The notes beneath the pieces were generated by a model. That model ran no database searches. It saw nothing but the letters and a program-made list of their open reading frames with translations, and was not told where the DNA came from. Shown here one piece after another: positions 25,475-38,997 of a stretch of 64,000 nucleotides of DNA. Within the stretch, counting starts at the first letter, position 1. Every line of letters starts with the position of its first letter. The stretch covers positions 37,157,830 to 37,221,829 of the forward strand of contig OZ022239.1 of assembly GCA_963978895.1 (NCBI GenBank). The letters run 5' to 3'. Source of the stretch: Erpobdella octoculata (lineage: Eukaryota > Annelida > Clitellata > Hirudinida > Erpobdellidae). Made by a program: the position numbers and the translations under genes.

Positions 25475-28400
25475 ATGTTGTGTGTGTATGTTTTTTATAC
25501 ATTGCTACACTATTCATCTGATCGTAATGAAATTTTCACACAACATTCAAAGTCATTAAAAGGAGGGTTTGTGTGAACAAAATTGAGATCAGGTACAAAA
25601 TGAGGGGAATTTTCACACAGTCTTGAGAGTCAATAGAGGAAGGTTTTTGTGAAAAATGAGTGGGAGAGCGAGCGGAAACGGGAGAGCAAATGTGAGTGAG
25701 CGGGAACGAACGGAAAAACAAGCGGGAACGGATAAGAAACCGGGAGCGAAAAAGCTAGCGGGAAAACGAAATCGACCGGGAACGGGAGAGCGAGCGGGAG
25801 CGGGCAAGCGACCGGGAACAGGAGAGCAAGAGGGAGCGGGCAAGCGGTGAAGTGGTTGTCTATAGGCGTAAAATCTTCTAAACCACTATAATAAACGTTA
25901 TCTTATCTTAAGCGACCGGGAACGGGAAAGCGACTGGAAACAGGAGAGCAAACAGGTGGCGACCGGGAGCGAGAGAGCAAGCGGGGAAGCAAACGGGAGC
26001 GAGAGAGAAAAACGATAGAAAAACTTATAAAAACTTCGAGCAACGCTGGGTACCCCGCTAGTAATTCAATAATTTTAAGCATGCTTTCATAAAAATGAAC
26101 TGAAATGGAGAAATCACCATAGTAGCTACAACTAGTCACCGCAGTAGAGAAATATCTCATGAAATTAAAATTCTGGAACACTTTTTTAAAGACTCCCTAA
26201 CTGTTCAAAAATTAATCGTATAACTTCTTCAAAATACAGTAACCAATGACAAAACAATTTATAACAATTTTTTTAATAAAAACTGTACATCTTATTTTTC
26301 AAGAGTTCATTGTCAAATCTAAAATCAACAAGTGTTTCAGAAAGTTAAAAATTAATAAATGTCAAAATCTAATTACACGGTTAGTCCATATGATAGTTAT
26401 GAGACAGCCCTCTGAGATATTCAAGAATGTTGTTAACGTCATAGCTCCTAACCTTGTGTAAAATTCTGCTGTCGGCTTCCATGTAACTTGGGCGTTTTTG
26501 ACCTGGATGATATCCAGCAACAAATCGCTCATAATCAGCGTAATAACTTTTTTGAATTTTTTTTTAATCCATCTAAAAACTTCCATAGTGTTGGATGCGC
26601 AACCACAAATCCAACCTGCAACTTTCTATGGCTCGCTTCTGCAAAGTTATTTGTTCTGTCTCTTCCATCTAAAGTCCGCTGATGAACATTCCAGACAGCA
26701 TACGGAAAAGTTGGAGGAGCCCGCGTTCCATTGTTCCTGATGCGACCAATGTATGTATTGGTAAACCAGCTGAGGATTGGCTCCAGTTCCACTGGCAAAT
26801 AGTTTTCTAGTTCAAGGATAGCTTGCATAATATCTTGTTCTGGGATAAAAGCTACCGAAGTGACCATCCTAGCTTGAAGCGCAAATTCAGGCTCTTTGGT
26901 GTATCGAGTTAAAGGATGACAGCTAGCTGAGTGTTTCCGGAGATTCTGAACCAGGTGAAAAAAACAGCCTTTTATTTCTACATCATTGAATGGACCCTCG
27001 CGTAACGCTTGATGAATGGCTATCTCGAAGTCTACGTTAACAGTATCGGGGTTGAGTTGAGGCCAGGCATTATGGATCATCTCAAACAATTTACGATACG
27101 TTGCAGTTGATTTGTCCGGTAGTAAAGCAAAAAGTACAGGGAAAACAAAACCATCTCTACGAGCCAAAATAACAAACATTTGTGAGAACAGTGGAGGCGC
27201 AAGCAGGAACGTGCCGTCCATGTACAAATCTTTCATTTGGTGACTCCAAGTGCCGCTGTACTCGCGGCCGAAAACAAGGATACGACGCGGATCAGGATGT
27301 ACGGCACCAGAATCAGCGATCAAGAAGCGCTCAAATTGGCCTTGGATGTATTCATAAGAACTGTATTCTGCTGGAATAATGATGTTTCCTCGTGCATTTG
27401 GGATTGGTGGGGCACGACGTTGATCTTTTCTTTTCCGCTGAAGTTGTTTTCGCATATCATTTACACTTGATAGTTGACCCAAAACAGAAGGAGGAAGATT
27501 TTGAATTATTTCCAGCCTAACTTGTGAAGGAGTTTCCATCGTAACTATGCTGCATCGTTTTGCTGCTGTCACAACCTGGTGAACAGCAACAGAAGTGACA
27601 TTGCCTGTTGCGGAGCAAGTGTGTATAGTTCGCATGGAATGAAAACTTCCATCATCGGTGAGTGTCCAGATTCGTCCTCTGCATCCTGTGTTGCGTTTGT
27701 CGCACCGCCAGTATGTAATCATTCCATCTGCACTTGATTTGTCTTTTACGTATGTGTATCCAACATAATCATACTTAAGCCTACCTCGTTGAGAATCTAT
27801 TTCGTTATTCATTTTATCGATTCTAGAAATATCTAGAATCGATAAAATGTTTAAATCTCGAATAAAGCAAAAATAAAATCTTCTAAAAAAACGGGTTTAA
27901 ATTGTCCAAATTAAAATAACCAATTCGCAAGCTCCACCTACTAGCCATTAAGCTCCACCCTGGAAGTAAAATGACATAAATACATACATAATTTCCTATG
28001 TCTGTATGTATGTATGTATGTATGTATGTATGTATGTATGTATGTATGCAGTGTCATTTCCATTAATGGTAATTTAATTAGAAATTGAAATAGGATTTTT
28101 TTTCTTGGGAATGGGAATTGAAATAGGAATTTAATTTGGAATGGAATTAGAAATAGGATTGGAAATCACGTGATAAAAATGAAATAAGAATATTAGAAGT
28201 AGAAATTATTTTTCAATCCAATATGGAATTAGAAATTCTTTATTTTTAAAAAATGGAATTAGAATGGGAAGTAAGAATTATTTCTTAAAATAAAATGGAA
28301 TTAGAATGAGAAATAGGAATTATTTTTAAATTTAAAATGAAATTAGAATAAGAAATACTCATTTGTTCTTTAATATGGTCATATGCTAGGCAGACAGTTG

Positions 28401-29171
28401 ATGGTTTTTTTTGCCAACTAGCAATTTATAAAATGAGGTCAGCCAACTATAACAAATCAAGTCTCCACTTATCTACTACTCCTTTCGTAATGGTCATATA
28501 CTCGACAACTAAATGACTTGACAACCAGTGGTTTATAAAATAAGACCAGCCAAATGTAGCTTCTCTATTCATATACTACTCCTTTCTTAATGGTCATATG
28601 CTTGGCTGGCAGTTGGTGATTACGTCTTGCCAACTACAGCAGTTTATAAAATGAGATATATAATGGTCATAAGCTTGGCCGACAGTTTGTGATTACGAGT
28701 AAGGCTGGGCCCGATTAATCGGCGTACGCATAATCGGGCCGATTATTGACGTAATCGGCATAATCAGTATCGGTAAAAATAATCGGTGCCAATTAAAAAT
28801 TTTTAAAAAATTGGTTCGTATATTATCTAGTGAAAGTACGACAACTAATAAAAAAGCCCATCACGTGCAGTGAATGAAAGTTGAAATAATAGAAATAAAA
28901 ATGAAATCAAAGGTATATATATCTATATATATATATATATATATATATATTCTATTTCCTACTTAGTCATGTCATAAACAAACAAATTTATCTATATATA
29001 TAAAAATGAATGTTTGTATGTTAATGGCCTTTATGCATTGCTACACCATTCATCCGATCGTAATGAAATTTTCACACAACCTTGAGAGTCAAGGGGAATC
29101 GAATATAAAAAAAAAAAATTGAAATCCGTCACAAAATGAGCGGAGCGGGTGAGCGAGCGGAAACTACACAC

Positions 29172-29252
<81 letters not shown>

Positions 29253-30528
29253 GGATGTCACGGGTACCCGAACCCGAGTTCGGTACTACCCGGTCTTTTT
29301 CTGATACCCGAACCCGAACTCGAACCCGAAAGTGTGAAAATTTGATACCCGAACCCGAAAATGTGAAAACTTGATACCCGAACCCGAAAATGAGAAAACT
29401 TGATACCCGAACCCGAAAATGTGAAAACTTGATACCCGAACCCGAAAATTTATAAGCCTAATACCCGAACTCGGAGTTGTGAACAAATAAATCTTTATAA
29501 AAGCTGTGTCTTAGAGATTAATAAATTACAAGTTTTGTTGACGTAACATATTATACTAATCGCGAGCGTAGAAGTTTTGTATTATCACCTTTGCGTAACA
29601 AATAACACAAATACGTCATTTTATTAGTGATTGTGTAAACTAAACCACTAATCCGTTTGATTATCAGGCCGGACCGAGCCGCGAACGAACTAAAATAATT
29701 AAGCCTCCTTCGGTCGAAGAAATCGCGGATAGCCATGACTCTAAACTTTTTACTTCAGTTATATAACCTTATATTTATTCATTCATATACTCAAAGTTTT
29801 TCTGATATAACAAAGACCCTTTGTTATAAAGATAATCTTGCATAATCCTAAACTTTAACTGGCAAAGTCTATAAAGGATCTATGCGCCACAGTTATTTTA
29901 TTGGCAAATGTATTAGCTAGGACACTAATCCGCCTGATTACCCGACCGGACCGAGCCACAAAAAAAATTAATAAATGACAATAATTTAAGAGGTAACGTA
30001 TTATACTAATCGCAAGCCCTGCAAGTTTTGTATTATCACCTTTGCGTAACAAATAACACAAATAGGTCATTTTATTGGTGAGTGTGTAAGCTAGACCACT
30101 AATCCGCCTGATTATCTGGCCGGACCGAGCCACGAACGAACTAAAATAATTAAGCCTCCTTCGGCCAAAGAAATCACATTATTTGGAAAGCTAAAAAAAT
30201 AACTTGTTAGAGTTTATTCAATACGTGTAATGTCCAATGGATAAATTGATCGCTCTCGTTTGTATATGTATATACACTAGGTAAACTTAAAATCAATCCA
30301 GGAATTTGAAATCATAAGCCAGTACCCGAACCCGAACCCGGTTTTTGGAAAACTACAAACCCGAACCCGAAAACCTGAGTTTCACAAACCCGAACCCGAA
30401 CCCGAAAACTTGAGTTTTACAAACCCGAACCCGAACCCGAAAACTCTAGTTTCACAAACCCGAACCCGAAAACTCTAGTTTCACAAACCCGAACCCGAAA
30501 ACTCCAAAAAGTACTACCCGTGACATCC

Positions 30529-30615
<87 letters not shown>

Positions 30616-30755
30616 ATAAAGTACAAAACTATTTCCTTTAAAACATCGTCATATATTGAAAATTGGCTGAAAAAATACAATTTTAAATTTCAAATCTTTC
30701 TATCGAATTAATTATGCCACCTAAACGAAAAGCTATTGATTCCACAGTTTATTCG

Positions 30756-30838
<83 letters not shown>

Positions 30839-33800
30839 TGTTTGTGGGTTAGTTTGTCTATTATAGAAACGGGAAAGCGACCCGGAACGGACAGCGAGCG
30901 GGAACGGAAAAGCAAGCGTGAGCGGGAATGGGAGAGCAAACGTGAGCGGGAACGGGACAGCGACCGGGAACGGGAAAACGACCGAGAGCGGGAAAGTGAC
31001 CGGGAGCGGGAAAGTGACCGGGAGCGGGAAAGCGACCGGGAGCGGGAAAGCGACCGGGAGCGGGAAAGCGACCGGGAACGGGAAAGCGACCGGGAGCGGG
31101 AAAGCGACCGGCAGCGAGAAAGCGACCGGCAGCGGGAAAACGACCGAAAACGGGAAAGCGAACAGGAGTGGGAAAGCAGGTGGGAAAGGAAACGGGAGAG
31201 AAAGAGACAAACATTAGAAAAACCTCTAAAATACCCGGGCAACGCCGGGTATCTCCGCTAGTATAAATATATAATTATCTACAGTTAAATTAACCTATAA
31301 TGTCAAAACAATCTAGTTTAATCTGGACTTACTTCAAAGCTGCTGGAACTCCTCGTCTTCTGACTCTTGACGCCATGGTGGACAGGATGCAACCATTTGC
31401 ATTTGATGACCCAAGAGCCGTTAGTTGGAATAAAGTTGTTGCGGAGTTCATGGCATTGGATGTGCAGCCATTTTCCATCGTTGAAGACGTTGGATTTCGA
31501 CGTCTTATGGCCAAGGCAGAACCGCGCTATAAACTGCCAAGTCGGAAGTACTTCTCAACTTCCTTGATACCGGATATTTATAGGGCAGTACAATCAAAGG
31601 TACGTGATTTAGTTTCTAAAAACCTGACATTAGTATGACCTCTGATGCATGGTCAGACCCCTCCATAGGCGTAGCCCTGCTGAGCCTTACGGCGCACTGG
31701 CTGACGGAAGAATTCGAGAGGAAGCAGGTGATCCTGGCAGCGACGCCCCTCGATGAATCCCACACTGGAGAGTATTTGGCAACTAAATTGAACACATTGT
31801 GCCAAGAATATCACATACCAAAAACTTGCATCCATGTTCTTCTGCGTGATGGAGGCGCAAACATGGTAAAAGCTATGCGTTTGGCTGAAATCGATAGCAT
31901 CAGCTGTTTTGCTCACACGTTGCAGCTCATTGTCAGTGATGGAATTCTGTCGCAACGAGCGGTCAAAGATGTTCTGGCGATCTCGCGATCCATAGTCGGG
32001 AAGTTCCGGCACTCAATCCTTGCACAACAGCAACTCGAAGAGCAACAAGAAAAATTTGGCATTGCCAAGAAGCGACTTGTCCAGGATGTTCAGACACGCT
32101 GGAATTCGACCTACAATATGTTAGTATCGTTGTATGAGCAAAAGCAAGTCTTGGGGGCTTATGCTACTCTCTATGACTTGCCTAGCCTAACAACCCAGCA
32201 GTGGGTCTTGATTAATAACATTGTGGACACGCTCGGTCCATTCGCGGACATTACGAAGGAAATGAGTAACAGCCAAACAACAGCATCCGTCATTCTACCA
32301 ATGCTGAAAATGCTACGACTATTGCTGGCTCGAGAGCACAAAGCAAGTCTCGGTATTCAGACAATGCGCAGTGATATGTTGACGTCACTGAATAAACGCT
32401 TCGTTGACTTTGCCAGCAACAAGAAACTTGTCTTGGCCACCATCTTGGACCCACGTTACAAACATCGCCTGTTTGGTGATGAAGCACTTGTAACCAGGTC
32501 CAAAGAATGGCTGAGAGAAGAATGTATCAAAGTTGCGTCTGCCGAACAGCAAGAGCCACCTCCAACCAAAAAAAGAAAGATTGAAACCGAAACAAATGGC
32601 ACTGGTCCATCTACATCGAGCCTCTGGGACTTGTTTTCTGAGGCTTGTGATGAACCTGTTCGAACTGCAAATGAAACTACCATTACCCATGGCGATGATG
32701 CGGTTGTCGCCATGCTGGAGCTTTTTCTGGCAGCCCCTCTGTTGCCACGTGAGGAAGACATGTATAGTTGGTGGAACCTTCACAGGTTTCAGTATCCCAA
32801 TTTAGCGAAAATAGCTAGACGCTATTTATCTGCACCAGCTTCCAGCGTGCCAAGTGAGCAGCTCTTCAAAGGCGCTGGAGAAATTTTTTCGGATCGGCGT
32901 GGATCGTTGCTCGCCGAGAAGGGAGAAATGTTATTATTACTTAAATATAACTTACCTCAACTTGGCTTTAATTATTAACTCTTGAACTGTAGCTATCTTC
33001 AATATAAATTTTTATCCATTTTGTATTTTTATTAGTTTAGAATTAGTTACTGGATTATTATTTTATTCTTTTCAGTACTATAATTAGTTTCAACATTGAA
33101 TGACTTGACAAAATTTTCTGGATTTTTAATAAATAATTATTGTTCTATGGTTGTGTGAACGTTGGTTGAATTATCACGGCTAGCGCATGCAAGCAGCAAA
33201 ACACACGCTTGTATTATGGCGGTATGTTTCGGAAGAAGCATTTTCACTAAAGAAATAGTAAGTATAAAATAATCGGCGTCATAATCGGTATCGGCAATTT
33301 TAATAATCGGCTATACGCGGTATCGGCATAATCGGCAAAAAGTCATATCGGAACAGCCTTAATTACGAGATACCAACTAGTAATTTTATATTGAACTAGC
33401 GGAGATACCCGGCGTTGCCCGGCGTTGCCCGGGTTTTTTAGAGGTTTTTCTAATGTTTGTCTCTTTCTCTCCCATTTCCTTTCCCACCTGCTTTCCCACT
33501 CCTGTTCGCTTTCCCGTTTTAGGTCGTTTTCCCGCTGCCGGTCGCTTTCCCGCTGCCGGTCGCTTTCCCGCTCCCGGTCGCTTTCCCGCTGCCGGTCGCT
33601 TTCCCGCTCCCGGTCGCTTTCCCGCTCCCTTTCCCGTTCCCGGTCGTTTTCCCGTTCCCGGTCGCTGTCCCGTTCCCGCTCACGTTTGCTCTCCCATTCC
33701 CGCTCACGCATGCTTTTCCGTTCCCGCTCGCTGTCCGTTCCGGGTCGCTTTCCCGTTTCTATAATAGACAAACTAACCCACAAACATTCATATATATATA

Positions 33801-33946
33801 TATATATATATTGCGAATAAACTGTGGAATCAATAGCTTTTCGTTTAGGTGGCATAATTAATTCGATAGAAAGATTTGAAATTGTATTTTTTCAGCCAAT
33901 TTTCAATATATGACGATGTTTTAAAGGAAATAGTTTTGTACTTTAT

Positions 33947-33991
<45 letters not shown>

Positions 33992-36900
33992 TCCCGCTCG
34001 CTTACCCGCTCCGCTCCGCTCATTTTGTGACGGATTTCAAATTTTTTTTTTATATTTGATTCCCCTTGACTCTCAAGGTTGTGTGAAAATTTCATTACGA
34101 TCGGATGAATGGTGTAGCAATGCATAAAGGCCATTAACATACAAACATTCATTTTTATATATATAGATATTATTAGTAGTTTGCAGCACTGATCTTTATA
34201 TATTCAGAAGATTTAATCCCCATATTAAAATACAAATTATTTATTTTGAAATAACAAAGACCGGCAACATCTTTCCCTTTATTAAAATTTTTTATTTAGG
34301 TTACAATCTGTTTGTGTGTGTGAGTGTGTGTGGCTTTCTCTGTCAATTAAAATTTAACCAGCTTTTTTACTAGCTAGGAAGCTGAAACTTTCAGCATAGC
34401 TTTATATTGGATGACAATAAATGATTCAATTAAAAAAAACTTAATTTGAACATTTTTCGTATTTTTAAATCGAGTGTAATTGAAATAAACGGGGTAGAGC
34501 TTAAGTATTAGTTTATACTTAAGCTCCGCCCCCAAATTGTTGACCAACAAGCCTTGGTTATTTGATTGACATATAGTCAGCAAGTTAGACAGCGTTGTTG
34601 GTTTCTTATCATTAAATAAATACATTAATGTAAGATAATTGTCTCCCTGACCTACATACCCCATCATCCTTTTTCTACAGCCTTCAATTTTGCAGGCCGT
34701 TTAGTTACTCACACCTCTTACTTTTCTCATATCTCCCCATCTCTTGTTCTTCTCCATTGACTTCATCTTAAATATAGGGTGATTTTTAAAATTTGCTTAC
34801 TAATGTTCATTTGTTTAACTTAATTACATTACTTTATATTTTATATCAATAACTAGCGGGATAACGGTGTTGTCCAGGATTTTTAGAGGTTTTTCTATCC
34901 TTTTTCTCTCGCTTCCGGGAACGGGAAAGCGACCGGAAACATGAGAGCAAACGGGAACGGAAAAGAGACCGGGGGCCGGGTACCCCGCTAGTATATATAT
35001 ATAATAATAATAATAATAGTCAATTTGTAAAGCGCCAGTAGCGGAGCGTCAGAGGCGCACGGGATCTTGTCCGAATGCCTTCGAAAAAAGATGAGTCCTT
35101 AAATGTTTTTTAAACGACGTCAGACATGGTGATGATGTGATTGATGGCGGCAGTGAATTCCAGATGGCTGGGGAGCTGTAGCTGAATGATCTATTGGTGA
35201 GTTTTGAGTGGCTAACCGGTTGGTAAAGTAAGAGAGAGTTGGAAGAACGGAGTTGTCTATTGTTAGTCCTGATGGTGATGAGTTTATTTAAGTAAGGTGG
35301 GTTATTAGTGCTGAGAATTTTGTAGGTTAGTAGTGATATCTTGAAAATAATTCTATATTCTATTGGAAGCCAATGAAGTTTGCGGAGATGAGAAGAGGAG
35401 GAAGTGACAGTGGATGAGTTTGTGGTGACTTTGGCGAGTTGATTCTGAACACGTTGAAGTTTATTTAAGCGAGTCAATGATGTTCCGTAGAGCAGAGAGT
35501 TGCAGTAGTCCAGTCTAGATATGACTAGGCTGCGTGCAAGGGTGGTAGCAGTCTCAGTAGAGAGTAGGGGGTGTATGTGTTTCAGGGCCTGTATATGATA
35601 GTTATATATATATATTTATCTATATATATAAAAGGCAAATGGGTGGACTTTGTTCTAAGTAACTGCAATAACCATTGAACTATTAGGCACGAAATTTTTT
35701 ATGGTGAATATTTGGCTCCTAGAAGAATTTTCAGTCTAAAGGAAAAAATGTTTTATAACTTATTTAAAAATTTCATTTTCTGTTCAACTAATTTTCTATG
35801 CTAATGTTTTATATCGATCGTTGTTTTCATATTGCCGTTTTTCGAGTCTTTTCGTTCCACGTTCCACGTTTGGTTATTTTTACTCTGATTCTAAGAAGGT
35901 AAGTTATTTATTTATTTGTTTTTCATAAAATTGTTTGTTGTTTAACGCCTTTGTTTCATTCCGCGTGATTGCATACATCAATATTGCTATACTTTCGCCA
36001 TTAGCCTTCGTTTCATTCCGCGTGATTGCATATATCATTATCGATATACTTTCTCCATTAGTCGTTTATTCACTTATCAATTTTTATGATATTCTTTATA
36101 TATATAGATATCGCTTTTTCTAACTTATTATTATTCAATTTTTTATACCATTGAATGTTTCAGTATGCCTCCTAATAAAAAGATTGATCTTGGAAGTAGG
36201 ACTTCAAAAGCTAAAGATATGGCTGATTCAAGGTTAAATGAATCTCTTGATGAAAGACAGATTAGGTTGGACACTGAAAATTTCAGGTGAGTTATTTTAT
36301 TTTAATAATTATTTTAGGTATATTTTACTGGCATTTTTTTTAATATTTCACTGATGGTATCATTTTCAGCTTTAATTTATTTTTGTTTCCATTAAAACAG
36401 AGCTGCCTCATCACTTGCTCATGAAACAGAAGAAGAGCGTAGTTCAAGACTTCAAATTAAAAGGAACAGGTATTTCTATTACACAACTAAATTTCAAATA
36501 CTCACTATCACCATCACCAGTTATGAGATTTATTATTATTTTATTTTTACAACTATATATGTAAGATAACCATTCACGAAATTCTTTTTTTTAAGATATG
36601 CTGCTACCAATGGTTGAAATATTTTTAAAACTATATATGTAAGACAACCATTAAACTATTTATTCTTTTCTTTAAGATATGCTGCTGCCAAAGCTCAAGA
36701 AACAAAAGATGACGCATTAGCCAGATTGGAGCACCGAAGAAATATCTATGCTATCGCCAGAGCTAGAAAATTAAATGAGTATATTCGATTGGGATTTCAG
36801 TACAATCCAGTTTTGAACTATCATGAGTATCCCATTATCCAAATTGGTAAAATGGATGTGGTCTGTGGTTTTTGCTCAGCTCTAAATTGGAAAGGAGAGC

Positions 36901-38932
36901 CTCCTGGTCTGTGCTGCAACAATGGCAAGGTATCGTTGCCTCTTCTTCAGTCACCAATGGAACCACTTCATTCTCTAATGTCTAGGGATAATCCTCTATC
37001 CAAGCATTTCCTCAATAACATCAGAAAGTACAATTCTTGCTTTCAAATGACATCTTTTGGCGCTACTCGAGAAATCAAAGAAGGAGGTTTCATGCCCACT
37101 TTTAAGGTTCAGGGACAAATCTATCACCATATTGGCTCTTTGTTACCAAGTGGTGACGCTCAACCACAGTTTTTACAGATTTATTTCATGGGAGACTCTC
37201 ACTCTGAAGCAAATCAAAGATGTGCCGTCATACCAACCACAAAATTAAATATTGTTCAACAACTTCAAGATTTCTTGCATCAGCACAATATTTACATCAC
37301 ACTCTTTAAAACAGCCCTGGAACGCATGCCAATGGATGATTGCAAGGTCGTTATTCGAGCTGATAAAACTCCTCATGGTGAACATCAGCGCCGTTTCAAT
37401 GCTCCAACTTTCGATGAAGTCGCTATTGTGATTTCGGGAAATGAGTTTGAAAAGCGTGACATTGTTCTGCAAAAGCGAAACAATGGCCTTCAACGAGTTG
37501 CTGAAACCCACCGATCATATGATGCTATGCAGTACCCTTTAATGTTTTGGCAAGGTGAAGACGGATATTACTTTGGAATCCCACAAATGGATACTAAAAC
37601 TGGGGCTGCTTTTATCAACAAAAAAGTTTCAGCAATGGATTTTTATGCTTACCGTCTTATGCTAAGAAGAGGAGTGGAAAACCATATTGTAAAATGTGGA
37701 CAACTTTATCACCAGTTTGTCGTAGACATGTACGCCAAGATAGAAAGTGAACGACTCCTGTACATAACACTCAATCAAAAAAAATTGCGTTCTGAGGAGT
37801 ACGTTCATTTGAGAGATGCCATAACCACTGATGCCAATCCAAACGACTTAGGTAATATTATTTTTTTTAAACAAATTTAATTGATATTTATTTAAACTTC
37901 TTCACTTTTTTGTTTTACATTTTTTTTAAACAAATTTAACTGATATTTATTTAAACTTCATCACTTTTTTGTTTTACATTTCAGGAAAAATTGTCATACT
38001 TCCTTCCTCAGTAACTGAAAGTCCACGATACATGCATGAGTACACACAAGATGCGATGACATACGTTCGACAACTAATGTGTTTGTGCTTAATTGACTAT
38101 TGACCATCAAAGTTATATTCATTTCAAGTTTACATAGAGAAAATACAACATAAGTACACGGGCAACGCCGGGTTGCCCAGCTAGTATATATATATATATT
38201 CCTTAAGGCACACTCCATTGAAAATAATGGCCCATTTTGCGTTTATCAGTTTTCGCGACAAAGCCTCGATGAGTCTAAACTTAGAAGACGAAAAACAATT
38301 TTTAATGTCCGTCATTTTATTTCTATCTGGACATGGGCTAACTGCAGTTGCGGAAAACTTTTTTCCATCCTCAGAGCCTGAAAACAAAATGACTGTTTAA
38401 CCAAATAAAGTGAACATACCACGTGCTATAAATGCAAAAGTCAGAACAGAAATTAGAAAGTCAAAGGGCACAACTGAAATGTAAACCACTTAGGTAACAT
38501 GAATGGAAGCAGGTGTAGTTAGTGAGTATGTTGCTATGGTAGGGCGAAAGTTGTTATTAAAAGGTGAAATGAGATTTTATATATATACTAGCGGAGATAC
38601 CCGGCGTTGCCCGGGTTTTTTAGAGGTTTTTCTAATGTTTGTCTCTTTCTCTCCCGTTTCCTTTCCCACCTGCTTTCCCACTCCTGTTCGCTTTCCCGTT
38701 TTCGGTCGTTTTCCCGCTGCCGGTCGCTTTCCCGCTCCCGGTCACTTTCCCGCTCCCGGTCACTTTCCCGCTCTCGGTCTCTTTCCCGCTCCCGGTCGTT
38801 TTCCCGTTCCCTGTCCCGTTCCCGCTCACGTTTGCTCTCCCATTCCCGCTCACGCTTGCTTTTTCGTTCCCGCTCGCTGTCCGTTCCGGGTCGCTTTCCC
38901 GTTTCTATAATAGACAAACTAACCCACAAACA

Positions 38933-38997
<65 letters not shown>

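Larger units (their letters stand above)
28991..31261 (+). mobile_element. Helitron copy b, with TIR element inside
   Basis: 5' end TCTATATATATAAAAATG at 28991, family block gtaatgaaattttcacacaa, 3' hairpin cccgggcaacgccggg then tatctccgCTAG at 31258-31261, followed by T. Helitron features are 5' TC, 3' hairpin, CTRR and A/T target. An ATG at 30714 opens [10 protein letters not shown], the usual start of Helitron Rep proteins, after which coding is replaced by (TA)n and an 18-bp minisatellite. No Rep or helicase. Interrupted by 29249-30532. Confidence 0.85.
28700..33361 (+). mobile_element. Inner hAT element with perfect 8-bp target duplication
   Basis: attacgag at 28692-28699 and 33362-33369 flank the element. 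Ends are taaggctg and cagcctta, with subterminal aatcggcataatcgg-type repeats inside both ends. It contains a Helitron (28991-31261) and the transposase 31300-32978. Confidence 0.93.

Noticed and set aside
30733..31261. Arg/Ser-, Pro/Phe- and Glu/Arg-rich ORFs on both strands, also at 33343-33855 and 38503-39020
   Set aside because: All come from the 18-bp Helitron minisatellite, which is open in most frames; not SR proteins.
33425..33820. Gene captured by a Helitron
   Set aside because: The open frames are minisatellite artefacts; no exon-like host sequence was seen inside the Helitrons.
34374..34667. 97-codon minus-strand ORF
   Set aside because: Overlaps the dispersed repeat and a palindrome; no family resemblance.
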